The notes under the pieces: generated by a model
What the model saw: only the letters and a program-made list of their open reading frames with translations
Told to the model about the DNA's origin: nothing
Database searches by the model: none
Assembly (NCBI GenBank): GCA_001899255.1
Contig: MKVX01000018.1
Span: 559,150-623,149, forward strand
Direction of reading: 5' to 3'
Length of the DNA stretch: 64,000 bases
Source of the DNA: Rhizobiales bacterium 62-47
GTDB lineage: Bacteria > Pseudomonadota > Alphaproteobacteria > Rhizobiales > Xanthobacteraceae
Program-made: the position numbers and the translations under genes
Part shown: positions 44,875 through 55,973 of the stretch, piece by piece
How the letters are laid out: every line of letters begins with the position of its first letter
Numbering within the stretch: position 1 is the stretch's first letter

Positions 44875-46162
44875 CGGCGGCGGGCGCTGCGGCCTTCTTG
44901 TCGCTGGACATCGTCAGCACGAAGACTGCGGCGACGAGGCACAGCGCACCGGCGACGAAGAACGCGGGCAGGTAGCTCAGCAGCACTGTCCGCGACAGTC
45001 CCGCGCCGAACGCCGCGACCGCCGCGCCGATCTGGTGTCCGGCGAAGATCCAGCCGAACACTAATCCGGCGCGCTCCGCACCGAACCGCGATGCGGTGAG
45101 CCGCACGGTCGGCGGCACCGTCGCGATCCAGTCGAGACCGTAGAACATCGCGAACAGCGACAGTCCGTAAAAGGTGAAATCGGTGAGCGGCAGAAACAGC
45201 AGCGACAGTCCGCGCAGGCCGTAATACCAGAACAGCAGATAGCGATTGTCGTAGCGGTCCGACAGCCAGCCTGAGATGATGGTGCCGAAGAAATCGAAGA
45301 TGCCCATCGCCGCCAACAGGCCCGCGGCCTGCACCTGCGGAATGCCGTAGTCGGCGCACATCGGGATCAGGTGAACCTGAATCAATCCGTTGGTGCTGGC
45401 GCCGCAAATGAAGAAGGTGCCGAACAGAATCCAGAAGACACGGGTCTTCGCGGCATCGCGCAGCGCGCCGAGCGCTGCGGCGAAAATCGAGCCGGTCGGC
45501 GGCGGCGGTGCAGGCAAAGGTTGCGTGCCCTCATCGCCGTAAGGACGCAAGCCGACATCGCTCGGCCGATCGCGCATCAGCAGCAGGACGACGAGCGCGA
45601 CGACAGCCAAAGCCGCGCACATCAATCCGATGGCGGTGCGCCAGCCGAAATAATCGGTGAGCGCGGCGAGCAACGGCAGGAACACCAGTTGGCCGGTTGC
45701 CGAACTCGCGGTGAGGATGCCGACCACGAGCCCGCGCCGTTGGGTGAACCAGCGTGCCGCAACTGTCGCGCCGAGCACCAGCGCGGTGAGTCCGGTGCCG
45801 AATCCGACGACGAAACCCCACAGCAGCATGAGCTGCCAGACTTTCGTCATCGCAAGCGAGATGGTCATGCCGGTCGCAACGATGATCAGCGATACGACGG
45901 TGACGTTGCGCAGACCGTAGCGGTTGAGAAGCGCCGCCGCGAACGGGGCCATCAGTCCGAACAGCAGCAGGCGGATCGAGAGTGCCGAGGAAATCTCCGC
46001 GGTGCTCCAGCCGAATTCCTGCTGCAGCGGCACAATGAAAACGCCGGGCGCGCCAACCGCGCCCGCGACCACCAGCGCGGTGAGGAAGGTGACGCTGACC
46101 ATGGCCCAGCCGTAATGGATATCGCGGCGGGCAAGGGTGGCGCTGAGCCGATCCGAAATCAT
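44864..46162 (-). CDS. major facilitator superfamily transporter (OxlT/monocarboxylate type)
   Basis: A 432-residue, twelve-helix MFS protein. Opens with YGWAMVSVTFLTALVVAGAVGAPGVFIVPLQQEFGWSTAEIS, the signature of the oxalate/monocarboxylate group, with the inter-domain loop at about 200-225 and GWLSDRYDNRYLL as the second-half A-like motif. Probably imports an organic acid. AGGA precedes the start. It may share regulation with the neighbouring thiolase gene, 57 bases upstream on the same strand; no operator is seen between. Confidence 0.87.
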   Translation of the reverse strand: MISDRLSATLARRDIHYGWAMVSVTFLTALVVAGAVGAPGVFIVPLQQEFGWSTAEISSALSIRLLLFGLMAPFAAALLNRYGLRNVTVVSLIIVATGMTISLAMTKVWQLMLLWGFVVGFGTGLTALVLGATVAARWFTQRRGLVVGILTASSATGQLVFLPLLAALTDYFGWRTAIGLMCAALAVVALVVLLLMRDRPSDVGLRPYGDEGTQPLPAPPPPTGSIFAAALGALRDAAKTRVFWILFGTFFICGASTNGLIQVHLIPMCADYGIPQVQAAGLLAAMGIFDFFGTIISGWLSDRYDNRYLLFWYYGLRGLSLLFLPLTDFTFYGLSLFAMFYGLDWIATVPPTVRLTASRFGAERAGLVFGWIFAGHQIGAAVAAFGAGLSRTVLLSYLPAFFVAGALCLVAAVFVLTMSSDKKAAAPAAATA

Positions 46163-46219
46163 GGTCTGTCCTGTTGTCGTGGTGTGTCGCGTTTAGGAGC
46201 AGGGCGTGATCTGCGAAGT

Positions 46220-47413
46220 TTATTTCGTAGAACGCTCCACCGCGATGGCGGTCGCTTCGCCGCCGCCGATGCACAATGAGGCAATGCCACGGCGAAGATT
46301 GCGCGCTTCCAGCGCATGCAGCAACGTGACGATGAGACGGGCGCCCGTCGCGCCGATCGGATGGCCGAGGGCACAGGCGCCGCCGTTGACGTTGAGCTTG
46401 TCGCGCGGAATGCCGAGATCGCGTGCCGCCGCCATCGGCACCACGGCGAAGGCTTCGTTGATCTCGAACAGATCGACGTCGCCGACGCTCCAGCCGGTCT
46501 TGTCGAGCAACTTGCGGATCGCCGGGATCGGCGCGGTGGTGAACCAGTGCGGTTCCTGGCTGTGCGTGGAGTGGCCCTTGATCTCCGCGATGATCGGAAG
46601 GCCTGCTTTCTCCGCCTGCGAGCGGCGCGCTAGCACGAGCGCCGCGGCCCCATCGGCATTGGCAGACGATGCGGCCGGCGTGATCGTGCCATTGGCGCGG
46701 AATGCAGGCTTGAGATTGGGGATCTTCGCCGGATCGACCTTCAGCGGGTGTTCGTCATTTGCGACGATGCGCGGGCCGGATTTCTCCGCCACCGTCAACG
46801 CGACGATCTCGTTGCGAAACGCGCCGCTTTCGACGGCCTTGCGGGCGCGCGTCAACGTTTCGATGGCGTAGTCGTCCTGATCCTTGCGGGTGAACTGATA
46901 GGTTTCGGCGGCGGCTTCGCCGAAATCGCCCATCGAGCGGCCGACCTCGTAGGCGTCCTCCAATCCGTCCATCAGCATGTGATCGATGATGCGGTCGTGG
47001 CCGATGCGATAGCCCGCGCGTGCCTTGGCGAGCAGGTAGGGGGCGTTGCTCATGCTCTCCATGCCGCCCGCGACAACGAGGTCCGCCGAACCGGCACGAA
47101 TGATATCGTGCGCCAGCATCGTCGCCTTCATGCCGGAGCCGCACACCTTGTTGACGGTCGTCGCGCCGGTGGCATCGGGCAGCTTTGCGCCGCGCGCGGC
47201 TTGGCGGGCGGGCGCTTGCCCCTGGCCGGCCGGCAGCACGCAACCCATGAATACTTCATCGATGCGGTCCGGCTGCAGGCCCGAACGTTCGACAGCCGCG
47301 CCGATGACGTGGGAGCCAAGCTTATGTGCGCTGAAGGAAGCGAGGTCGCCCTGAAAGCGGCCGAGCGGTGTGCGTGCGGCGGAGAGGATGACGACAGGAT
47401 CTGAATTGGACAT
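46220..47413 (-). CDS. acetyl-CoA C-acetyltransferase
   Basis: A 397-residue classical thiolase with all catalytic residues: nucleophilic Cys in TVNKVCGSGMKA near residue 90, ALGHPIGATGARL near 350, and the second Cys in ASLCIGGGEATA. The loop around MESMSNAPYLL is that of biosynthetic or degradative acetoacetyl-CoA thiolases. Useful either for acetoacetyl-CoA cleavage at the end of a degradation route or for poly-3-hydroxybutyrate synthesis; no phaB/phaC is adjacent. GGAG precedes the start. A palindrome-rich promoter segment lies just upstream. Confidence 0.93.
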   Translation of the reverse strand: MSNSDPVVILSAARTPLGRFQGDLASFSAHKLGSHVIGAAVERSGLQPDRIDEVFMGCVLPAGQGQAPARQAARGAKLPDATGATTVNKVCGSGMKATMLAHDIIRAGSADLVVAGGMESMSNAPYLLAKARAGYRIGHDRIIDHMLMDGLEDAYEVGRSMGDFGEAAAETYQFTRKDQDDYAIETLTRARKAVESGAFRNEIVALTVAEKSGPRIVANDEHPLKVDPAKIPNLKPAFRANGTITPAASSANADGAAALVLARRSQAEKAGLPIIAEIKGHSTHSQEPHWFTTAPIPAIRKLLDKTGWSVGDVDLFEINEAFAVVPMAAARDLGIPRDKLNVNGGACALGHPIGATGARLIVTLLHALEARNLRRGIASLCIGGGEATAIAVERSTK

Positions 47414-47447
47414 GGCCGTGCTCCAAGGGTGCAGCGGATCTGATTAA

Positions 47448-47467
47448 ATGATAGTCATCATATGATG
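47448..47467. promoter_or_regulatory. overlapping palindromes upstream of the thiolase gene
   Basis: ATGAT-AGTC-ATCAT (47448-47461) overlaps the perfect 12-base palindrome CATCATATGATG (47456-47467), 35-54 bases before the thiolase start on the minus strand. The ATATGAT string recurs in the TetR-gene dyad at 48494, so a shared regulator is possible. Binding is inference. Confidence 0.45.
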
Positions 47468-47587
47468 CAGTGCGGAAATTGCAACTGCGTTTCGGGCAAC
47501 ATCTGGTGAGCGGCGCTTGAACGAAGGCTAAGGCCGAAACGGAGAATGGCGAAACGGCAAATTTGCAATATCGCTTTGCAGCGATCG

Positions 47588-48364
47588 CTAGGCCTTGGTT
47601 TTGCGGGCGGCGAAGGCCTGCATCAGGCGCTGCGGTTCCCCGGTGAGATAGGACTGTCCGAAGACGCCGATGGAGAGATCGACGGATTCTTTTAGGGGAA
47701 GCTCTTCCCACTGCCGCAGCAGCGCTTTCTGGGCGCGGAGCGCCTGCGGGGCGCATTCCAGCAGCATGCCCACGACACCCTCGACGGCGGGATCGAGGCC
47801 AGCCTCGCCGGCAACGACATCGACCAGCCCCCATGCCAGCGCCGTCGGCGCGTCGATGGTCGCGGCGGTCATCACCAGCCAGCGCGCGCGGCCCCAGCCG
47901 ATCAAGCGCGGCAACAGTGCGGCGTGGATGACCGAGGGAATGCCGACCTTGACTTCCGGCATGGCGAATTTGGCATCGGCCGCCGCGACGCGAAAATCGC
48001 AGGCTGCCGCGAATTCAAGACCGCCGCCGAGACACCAGCCCGGCATCCGGGCGATGGTGGGATTGGGGAAGGCGCGCACCGCCTCGCAGAGATCGCGCAA
48101 GCCGGTGATGAAACGCTCTGCCGATTTTTGGTCCAGCGTCGCCATTTCCTTGATGTCGGCTCCGCCGATCATGCTCTTGTCGCCTTGTCCGGTGATGACG
48201 AGGGCGCGGATGTCCAGTTCTTTTGCCAGTGTCTCGAGGCCGCTCCGGACGCCTGCGATGACCGTCGAATTGAAGATGTTCAGCGAGCCTGCGTTGCAGA
48301 TGGTCAGCCGCGCGACGCCGCGCGCGTCGCGTTCGACGCCGCAATAGGGATTGAGCATGTCCAT
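47588..48364 (-). CDS. enoyl-CoA hydratase/isomerase
   Basis: A 258-residue crotonase-fold enzyme. Start at 48364 (MDMLNPYCGV); the 37 codons upstream are open but show no family match. Oxyanion-hole segments are IGGADIKEMATL and PGWCLGGGLEFAAACDFRVA, with a catalytic-region Glu in FAMPEVKVGIPS. In the family it hydrates or isomerises an enoyl-CoA. Divergent from the TetR gene across a 22-base dyad, so likely under that regulator, and the thiolase gene lies downstream on the same strand. Confidence 0.9.
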   Translation of the reverse strand: MDMLNPYCGVERDARGVARLTICNAGSLNIFNSTVIAGVRSGLETLAKELDIRALVITGQGDKSMIGGADIKEMATLDQKSAERFITGLRDLCEAVRAFPNPTIARMPGWCLGGGLEFAAACDFRVAAADAKFAMPEVKVGIPSVIHAALLPRLIGWGRARWLVMTAATIDAPTALAWGLVDVVAGEAGLDPAVEGVVGMLLECAPQALRAQKALLRQWEELPLKESVDLSIGVFGQSYLTGEPQRLMQAFAARKTKA

Positions 48365-48493
48365 GGTCGAGGCCCCACCTTGCTTGTTCTTGTCGTCCAG
48401 GCGTTCGCGCGCCCAGCAATAGCAACCTCTGGTTGCGGTTCGCAAGGCGTAAGGATAACTTGGGACGGACTTCAAGTCTTCAGCCTGCTGGCG

Positions 48494-48515
48494 TTATATG
48501 ATCGGCGCCATATAA
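48494..48515. promoter_or_regulatory. TetR-type operator dyad
   Basis: TTATATG (48494-48500), eight bases, CATATAA (48509-48515): a perfect 22-base inverted repeat in the divergent gap between the enoyl-CoA hydratase start (48364) and the TetR start (48564). Length and position are typical of TetR-family autoregulatory sites. Confidence 0.7.
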
Positions 48516-48563
48516 TCGCGCGGTCGATGGTCATGACCGGCCCAGAGGGTGGTGGGAGTTCCG

Positions 48564-49211
48564 ATGCGCTATTCCAAGGAACACAAACAGGAGACGCATG
48601 CGCGGATTGTGAAGCGGGCTTCGGTGAAGCTGCGCGAGCATGGTGCGCATGGCATCGGCGTCGCCGACCTGATGAAGGAAGCCGGTCTCACCCATGGCGG
48701 CTTCTATGCGCATTTCGCCTCGCGCGAGGCGCTGGTGATCGAAGCGTTCGCCTATGCGATGGATCGTTCCACCGCGCGCTGGCGCCGCAAGGCTGAAGAA
48801 ACGCCGGCCGACCAGCGGTTTGCAACGATCATCGACAGCTATCTCACGCCGCTGCATCGCGACGATCCGGGCAATGGCTGCGCCGTGCCGGCGCTCGCGG
48901 CCGAGATCGCGCGGGAGAGCGCCAAGACCCGAAAGGCGTTCGCCGCCAAGCTCGCGGATATGATCGAGATGCTGGCGGAACAGATTCCGGGACGTTCGCG
49001 CAAAGCGGCGCGTGAGCAGGCGATGGCGGCGCTGGCGACCATGGTGGGGACGCTGATTCTCGCCCGCGCGGGCGGTGGCGGCGAGCTGTCCGACGACATT
49101 CTGGCGGCGGGTCGCGCCGCGCTGCTCGCCGGGGATGGTCCAGCCAGGCCGGGTGCACGCAAGCGGGTGGCCAAGGCGGTCAAGCCAGCGCCGTCGCGCG
49201 CCCGGCACTGA
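48564..49211 (+). CDS. TetR-family regulator
   Basis: A 215-residue TetR-type repressor. Helix-turn-helix at about 8-55 (ARIVKRASVKLREHGAHGIGVADLMKEAGLTHGGFYAHFASRE). The C-terminal ligand domain includes RDDPGNGCAVPALAAEIAR, a segment shared by many TetR proteins of the GxGC...PALAxE type. Start at 48564 after GGGAG; the ORF's upstream GTG is less likely. The last 20 residues are basic (Lys/Arg/Pro/Ala). It faces the enoyl-CoA hydratase gene across a dyad and precedes the valine genes, so one or both are probable targets; an acyl-CoA is the likely ligand. Confidence 0.9.
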   Translation: MRYSKEHKQETHARIVKRASVKLREHGAHGIGVADLMKEAGLTHGGFYAHFASREALVIEAFAYAMDRSTARWRRKAEETPADQRFATIIDSYLTPLHRDDPGNGCAVPALAAEIARESAKTRKAFAAKLADMIEMLAEQIPGRSRKAAREQAMAALATMVGTLILARAGGGGELSDDILAAGRAALLAGDGPARPGARKRVAKAVKPAPSRARH

Positions 49212-49356
49212 CACGTTTTCAGTTGCATTCCCGGGGATCGGCGCGAGGAGGCCGCGGGCGGTCCGCATTTTCGCAAACGGGTTGCGCGTAGAATCCCTTT
49301 TCAAAAGCGCCTAATAAGAGCGAAAATACGCTCAGAACAGCTCTTTGGAGGAATTT

Positions 49357-50850
<1,494 letters not shown>

Positions 50851-50858
50851 GGCCTGTT

Positions 50859-50952
50859 GCCGAAAATTGTGAAGCAGTTTTCGGCCAACATGTGCTTTAA
50901 CTCGGACAAATCGATCACGTGATGCTGGATCGAGAAGATCCTGCATCACGTG
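50859..50952. repeat. double-hairpin intergenic repeat element
   Basis: GCCGAAAA (50859-50866) pairs with TTTTCGGC (50878-50885). Then CACGTGATGCTGGATC (50916-50931), loop GAGAA, pairs with GATCCTGCATCACGTG (50937-50952) with one mismatch over 16 bases. I recall intergenic elements with the GCCGAAAA...TTTTCGGC and CATGATGC-like pattern from Rhodopseudomonas/Bradyrhizobium genomes, so this is probably a dispersed repeat; copy number cannot be checked here. It lies within the valine operon between mmsA and the acyl-CoA dehydrogenase. Confidence 0.6.
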
Positions 50953-50981
50953 GATCTAGCGGCTGAACGAAGCGGGGTGGC

Positions 50982-52127
50982 ATGCAGTTCGCTCTCAACG
51001 AAGATCAGATCGCCGTGCGCGACATGGCCCGCGACTTTGCCGCGGAAAAGATCGCGCCGTTCGCCCTGAAATGGGATGAGGACAAGCACTTCCCCGTCGA
51101 TGTGATGCGCGAGGCGGCGAGCCTCGGAATCGGCGGTATCTACATCAAGGACGACGTCGGCGGTTCGGCGCTGACGCGGTTCGACGCGGCGCTGATCTTC
51201 GAGGCGCTGGCGCAGGGATGTCCGACGGTTTCGGCATTCATATCGATTCACAACATGGCGTCGTGGATGATCGACGCTTATGGCTCCGATGCACAGCGGC
51301 AGAAGTGGCTGCCGAAGCTGTGCACCATGGAGTTGCTCGCGAGCTATTGCCTGACCGAGCCCGGCTCCGGATCGGATGCGGCGGCGCTTCGGACGCGTGC
51401 GGTGCGCGACGGCGATCACTACATCCTCAACGGTCAGAAACAGTTCATCTCAGGCGCCGGGCAGGGCGACCTCTACGTCGTAATGGTTCGCACCGGCAAC
51501 GATGGCCCCGGCGGCATTTCGACGTTAGTGGTCGGAGGCGATACGCCCGGCCTGTCGTTCGGCGCCAACGAACGCAAGATGGGCTGGAATGCGCAGCCGA
51601 CGCGCGCGGTGATTTTCGAGAACGCGCGCGTGCCGGTGGCCAATCGTCTCGGTGACGAAGGCATCGGCTTCAAGATCGCGATGGCAGGACTCGACGGCGG
51701 CCGCCTGAACATCGCGGCGTGCTCGCTGGGCGGCGCGCAGGCCGCGCTCGACAAGACGCTGGCCTACATGAAAGAGCGCAAGGCGTTCGGCAAGCGGCTC
51801 GACGAATTCCAGGCGTTGCAGTTCCGGCTGGCCGACATGGCGACGGAACTGGAAGCGGCGCGCACCTTCCTGTGGCGTGCGGCGTCGGCGCTGGATCGCA
51901 AGGACGCCGATGCAACGATGCTGTGCGCGATGGCCAAGCGCTTCGGCACCGACGTCGGCTTCGCGGTTGCCAATCAGGCGCTGCAATTGCACGGCGGTTA
52001 TGGCTATCTCGCCGAGTATGGTATCGAGAAGATCGTGCGCGACCTGCGTGTGCATCAAATTCTCGAAGGGACCAATGAGATCATGCGGTTGATTGTATCG
52101 CGCAAGATGATCGAGGGTGCGCGATGA
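50982..52127 (+). CDS. isobutyryl-CoA dehydrogenase
   Basis: A 381-residue acyl-CoA dehydrogenase. Signatures: [20 protein letters not shown], and the C-terminal catalytic-base motif [19 protein letters not shown] carrying the Glu of short-chain members. [18 protein letters not shown] is the second family signature. Flanked by mmsA and a 3-hydroxyisobutyryl-CoA hydrolase, it is best read as the isobutyryl-CoA step of valine degradation. The stop overlaps the next gene (ATGA). Confidence 0.93.
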   Translation: MQFALNEDQIAVRDMARDFAAEKIAPFALKWDEDKHFPVDVMREAASLGIGGIYIKDDVGGSALTRFDAALIFEALAQGCPTVSAFISIHNMASWMIDAYGSDAQRQKWLPKLCTMELLASYCLTEPGSGSDAAALRTRAVRDGDHYILNGQKQFISGAGQGDLYVVMVRTGNDGPGGISTLVVGGDTPGLSFGANERKMGWNAQPTRAVIFENARVPVANRLGDEGIGFKIAMAGLDGGRLNIAACSLGGAQAALDKTLAYMKERKAFGKRLDEFQALQFRLADMATELEAARTFLWRAASALDRKDADATMLCAMAKRFGTDVGFAVANQALQLHGGYGYLAEYGIEKIVRDLRVHQILEGTNEIMRLIVSRKMIEGAR

Positions 52128-53197
52128 ATGCCGGCGCAGCCGAGCCGGACCTGATCGTTCGGCGCGAGGGTGCGGCGGGCGTGCTTCGGCTCAATCGTCC
52201 CAAAGCGCTGAATGCGCTGACGCTGGAGATGACGCGCGAGATCGTCGTCGCGCTCGATGCCTTCGAGGCCGATCCGGCCGTGGCGCTGGTGCTGCTCGAA
52301 GGGGCGGGGGAACGCGGCCTGTGCGCCGGCGGCGATATTCGCGGGCTTTACGAAAGCGCGCGCGCTCACGGCGATCTCGGCAAGGTGTTCTGGCGCGAGG
52401 AGTACATCCTCAACGCGCGCATCGCCTCGTATCCGAAGCCATATATCGCTTATATGGACGGTCTGGTGATGGGCGGCGGCATCGGCCTTGCCGGTCATGC
52501 CAGCCATCGCATCGTGACCGAGAAGACCAAGGTCGCGATGCCGGAGGTCGGTCTCGGCTTCTTCCCCGATGTCGGTGGCACTTGGCTGTTGTCGCGCGCG
52601 CCGGGCGAGATCGGCACCTATCTCGGATTGACCGGGCAGATCGCCAACGGCCCCGACACCGTGCATGTCGGGCTCGCCGATGTGTTGATCGCGACGAGCG
52701 AATGGCCGGCGCTGCGTCAGGCGCTGACGGAGCTCTCGCCGGGCGTGGATGCGGCTGCAACGCTGGCTGTCATCAAGCGATTCCAGTCGGCGCCGCAAAA
52801 CGGACCTGCCGAGGCGCATCAAGATTTGATCGACAAGGCTTTCGCGCACGACACTGTCGAGGAGATCGTCGCGGCATTGGAGCGCGACGGTTCGGAGTTC
52901 GCGCGCACGACGCTGATAGCCTTGCAGGAGAAATCGCCGCGCGGCCTCAAGGTGGCTTTGAAGCTGTTACGGCTGGCGCGACCCGCGAAGTCGCTCGAGG
53001 AATGCCTGGTGCGCGAATATCGTGCCGCGCTCGAAGTCTTCGCCAGCGCCGATTTCGTCGAAGGTATTCGCGCGGCAATCATCGACAAGGACCGCAATCC
53101 GAAATGGTCGCCGTCGCGTATTGAAGACGTGACACCGGAGATCGTTGCGCGGTACCTTGCGCCGCTCGGCGATCAGGATCTTGTCTTTCCGAGTTGA
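52124..53197 (+). CDS. 3-hydroxyisobutyryl-CoA hydrolase
   Basis: A 357-residue crotonase-fold thioesterase. [16 protein letters not shown] and [23 protein letters not shown] with the catalytic-Glu segment [20 protein letters not shown] are the HIBCH hallmarks. The extra C-terminal half (about 230-357, with [16 protein letters not shown]) distinguishes it from enoyl-CoA hydratases. It releases 3-hydroxyisobutyrate, the substrate of MmsB encoded next. Translationally coupled to the dehydrogenase. Confidence 0.93.
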   Translation: MNAGAAEPDLIVRREGAAGVLRLNRPKALNALTLEMTREIVVALDAFEADPAVALVLLEGAGERGLCAGGDIRGLYESARAHGDLGKVFWREEYILNARIASYPKPYIAYMDGLVMGGGIGLAGHASHRIVTEKTKVAMPEVGLGFFPDVGGTWLLSRAPGEIGTYLGLTGQIANGPDTVHVGLADVLIATSEWPALRQALTELSPGVDAAATLAVIKRFQSAPQNGPAEAHQDLIDKAFAHDTVEEIVAALERDGSEFARTTLIALQEKSPRGLKVALKLLRLARPAKSLEECLVREYRAALEVFASADFVEGIRAAIIDKDRNPKWSPSRIEDVTPEIVARYLAPLGDQDLVFPS

Positions 53198-53224
53198 ACC
53201 AACGCAGTAAGTAGAGGAAGCGCT

Positions 53225-54115
53225 ATGGCGAACGTCGCATTCATCGGCCTCGGCAACATGGGTGGCCCGATGGCCGCAAATCTTATCAAGGCCGGGCACA
53301 AGGTGTCGGGCTTCGATCTGGCGGCGGCGTCGCGGGACGCCGCGAAGGCCGACGGCGCGACCATTGCCGCGACGGCCGTCGATGCCGTCAAGGATGCGCA
53401 GGTCGTTGTGACCATGCTGCCGGCCGGCAAGCATGTGCTCGGCGTCTGGTCCGAAATCCTGCCGTCGATCGCGAAGGGCGCGCTGATCATCGATTGCTCG
53501 ACCATCGACGTGGAAAGTTCGGTGAAGGCGCATGAGCTGGCCGCCAAACATGGCGTTGCGTCGGTCGATGCGCCGGTGTCGGGCGGCGTCGGCGGCGCCA
53601 AGGGCGCGACGTTGACCTTCATGTGCGGCGGCGATGACAAGGCATTCGCGACGGCCAAGCCGATCCTCGAAGCGATGGGCAAGAAAATCGTTCATTGCGG
53701 CAAGGCGGGTGCCGGTCAGGCCGCGAAGATCTGCAACAACATGATCCTCGGCATCTCGATGATCGGCGTCAGCGAAGCCTTCGCGCTGGCCGAAAAGCTC
53801 GGTCTCTCGCATCAGGCGCTGTTCGATGTCGCCTCCACATCGTCGGGCCAGTGCTGGTCGCTGACGAGCTATTGCCCGGTGCCGGGCCCGGTGCCGACGT
53901 CGCCGGCCAACAACGACTACAAGCCGGGCTTTGCGGCCGCGCTGATGTTGAAGGACTTGCGCCTGTCGCAGGAGGCATCGAAGGCCGCCGGCGCCGCGAC
54001 GCCACTGGGCGCGCATGCCGAAGAAATCTATGCGGCCTTCGACAAGGCTGGCCATGGCGGCACCGACTTCTCCGGAATCATTCACCACCTGCGAGAACTG
54101 GCCAGCAAACGCTAG
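53225..54115 (+). CDS. mmsB: 3-hydroxyisobutyrate dehydrogenase
   Basis: A 296-residue beta-hydroxyacid dehydrogenase, NAD-dependent, making methylmalonate semialdehyde for MmsA. Rossmann motif FIGLGNMGGPMAANL at 7-20, substrate-binding DAPVSGGVGGAKGATL at 115-130, and catalytic Lys168 in GAGQAAKICNN. Glycine-rich C-terminal helix domain of normal length. GAGGAAG precedes the start. Fourth valine gene; 28 bases after the hydrolase. Confidence 0.95.
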   Translation: MANVAFIGLGNMGGPMAANLIKAGHKVSGFDLAAASRDAAKADGATIAATAVDAVKDAQVVVTMLPAGKHVLGVWSEILPSIAKGALIIDCSTIDVESSVKAHELAAKHGVASVDAPVSGGVGGAKGATLTFMCGGDDKAFATAKPILEAMGKKIVHCGKAGAGQAAKICNNMILGISMIGVSEAFALAEKLGLSHQALFDVASTSSGQCWSLTSYCPVPGPVPTSPANNDYKPGFAAALMLKDLRLSQEASKAAGAATPLGAHAEEIYAAFDKAGHGGTDFSGIIHHLRELASKR

Positions 54116-54125
54116 GAGCGTTGCC

Positions 54126-55859
54126 ATGACGACATTCCAGGAAGCCCGCGCGTTCCTTCTGCAAAACCGTACCGATTACGACAAGGCGGTGGCAGGATTT
54201 AAGTGGCCGGATCAGGCTACGTTCAACTGGGCCCTGGACTGGTTCGATGCCGAACTGGCGCGCGACCCCGCCAGCAAGGATCGCCCGGCGCTGTGGATCG
54301 TCGAGGCTGCGAGCAACACCGAGACCAAATTGTCGTTTGCGGCCTTGTCCGCTCGCTCCAATCAGGTCGCGAACTTCCTGCGTGCGCAGGGACTGAAGCG
54401 CGGCGATCATCTGCTGCTGTTGCTCGGCAATGTGGTGCCGCTGTGGGAGACGATGCTGGCCTGCATCAAGCTGGGCGTCGTCATCATTCCTGCCACCACT
54501 TTGCTGACGCCGGACGAACTGCGCGACCGGCTGGACCGCGGGCGCGCCAAGGTCGTCGTCGCCGCGCAGGATCAAGTCGCGAAATTTGCGGAGCTGGGCG
54601 ATGCTGGGCTGACGCGCATCGTCGTCGGCGCGACCGCCGCGAACGATGGCTGGCTGGCGTTCGAGCGGACCGCCGATTATCCCGACGCATTCACGCCGGA
54701 TGGCCCGACCAGTGCCGACGATCCGATGCTGCTGTATTTTACATCCGGCACAACGGCCAAGCCGAAGCTGGTGCGGCACAGCCAGCGCAGTTATCCGGTC
54801 GGCCATCTTTCGACGATGTACTGGATCGGCCTGCAGCCGGGCGACGTCCACCTCAACATTTCCTCGCCGGGCTGGGCGAAGCACGCGTGGAGTTGCTTCT
54901 TCGCGCCGTGGAATGCCGGTGCGACGGTGTTCGTCGTCAATCAGCCGCGCTTCGACGCCAAGGGACTGCTCACCACCATCGGGCGCTGCGGTGTGACGAC
55001 GCTATGCGCGCCGCCGACGGTGTGGCGATTGTTCATTCAGGAGAAGTTGTCCGATTTCAAAGTCTCGCTGCGTGAAGTCTGCGGCGCTGGCGAACCGCTC
55101 AATCCGGAAGTGATCGATCAGGTCAAATCGGCGTGGGGACTGACCATTCGCGACGGCTACGGCCAGACCGAGACGACCGCGGTGGCCGGCAATTCTCCGG
55201 CGCAACGCCTCAAGGCAGGGTCGATGGGACGGCCGATGCCGGGCTATCACATCCGTGTCGTCGATGCCGATGGCAATCCCGCGAAGGAAGGCGAGGTAGC
55301 GCTCGTGCTCGGCGCGGAGCGGCCGGCCGGTCTCATGCAGGGTTATCAAGTCGAGGGCGGCAAGGTCAGCGGTGCCGATGGCGAGGTGTATCGCAGCGGC
55401 GATGTCGTCTTCGTCGATGACGATGGCTACCTGACCTTCGTCGGGCGCGCCGACGACGTCTTCAAGTCGTCCGACTATCGCATCAGCCCGTTCGAACTGG
55501 AAAGCGTGTTGCTCGAACACGATCTGGTGGCAGAGGCCGCAGTTGTGCCGACGCCGGATCCGATCCGGCTGGCGTTGCCCAAGGCCTATGTGCTGCTGAC
55601 CGCAGGGACTGAGCCGAGCCCGGAAACGGCGTTGTCGATTTTCCGCTATGTGCATACGCGGCTGGCGCCATTCAAACGAATCCGTCGAATCGAACTCGTG
55701 ACCGAGCTGCCAAAGACGATTTCGGGCAAGATCCGACGTGTGCAACTGCGCCGCCTCGAGCACGACAACGATCGCACCGATAAACTTCGCGGCAAGGAAT
55801 TTCGTGAAGAGGAATTCCCGGAGTTGCAAGCTTTGCGAGCCGCAGGCGCCGCGTCCTGA
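54126..55859 (+). CDS. acyl-CoA synthetase, ACSM/benzoate-CoA-ligase-like
   Basis: A 577-residue adenylate-forming ligase. Motifs: LLYFTSGTTAKPKLVRHSQ (ATP loop), SPGWAKHAWSCFFAPWNAGATV characteristic of the medium-chain/2-aminobenzoate type, DGYGQTETTAVAG, and DVFKSSDYRISPFELESVL with terminal catalytic Lys in PKTISGKIRRVQL. Start at 54126 after AGGAG; the frame is open upstream only as a shadow of mmsB. Ten bases after mmsB, so likely co-transcribed. Substrate may be isobutyrate, propionate or another short acid; not determinable by eye. Confidence 0.9.
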   Translation: MTTFQEARAFLLQNRTDYDKAVAGFKWPDQATFNWALDWFDAELARDPASKDRPALWIVEAASNTETKLSFAALSARSNQVANFLRAQGLKRGDHLLLLLGNVVPLWETMLACIKLGVVIIPATTLLTPDELRDRLDRGRAKVVVAAQDQVAKFAELGDAGLTRIVVGATAANDGWLAFERTADYPDAFTPDGPTSADDPMLLYFTSGTTAKPKLVRHSQRSYPVGHLSTMYWIGLQPGDVHLNISSPGWAKHAWSCFFAPWNAGATVFVVNQPRFDAKGLLTTIGRCGVTTLCAPPTVWRLFIQEKLSDFKVSLREVCGAGEPLNPEVIDQVKSAWGLTIRDGYGQTETTAVAGNSPAQRLKAGSMGRPMPGYHIRVVDADGNPAKEGEVALVLGAERPAGLMQGYQVEGGKVSGADGEVYRSGDVVFVDDDGYLTFVGRADDVFKSSDYRISPFELESVLLEHDLVAEAAVVPTPDPIRLALPKAYVLLTAGTEPSPETALSIFRYVHTRLAPFKRIRRIELVTELPKTISGKIRRVQLRRLEHDNDRTDKLRGKEFREEEFPELQALRAAGAAS

Positions 55860-55879
55860 ATTAACGAAATTAAATGTTG

Positions 55880-55907
55880 TCTTGCCGAGACACAGTCTCG
55901 GGCAAGA
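55880..55907 (+). terminator. hairpin terminator after the acyl-CoA synthetase
   Basis: TCTTGCCGAGAC (55880-55891), loop ACA, GTCTCGGGCAAGA (55895-55907) with one bulged G, then TTTC. It ends the valine-associated operon 20 bases past the synthetase stop. Confidence 0.65.
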
Positions 55908-55973
55908 TTTCACTTGGCCATTCGAACATTGTGTGGAAACTGCTGCCCGGCTCGAACGGATAGCGGGGTTTGA

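Noticed and set aside
46220-48364. Assigning thiolase and enoyl-CoA hydratase to poly-hydroxybutyrate synthesis
   Set aside because: No phaB or phaC nearby; the TetR-controlled setting fits degradation better.
50859-50952. Treating the double hairpin as a rho-independent terminator
   Set aside because: Neither stem is followed by a T-run, and the following genes belong to the same pathway.
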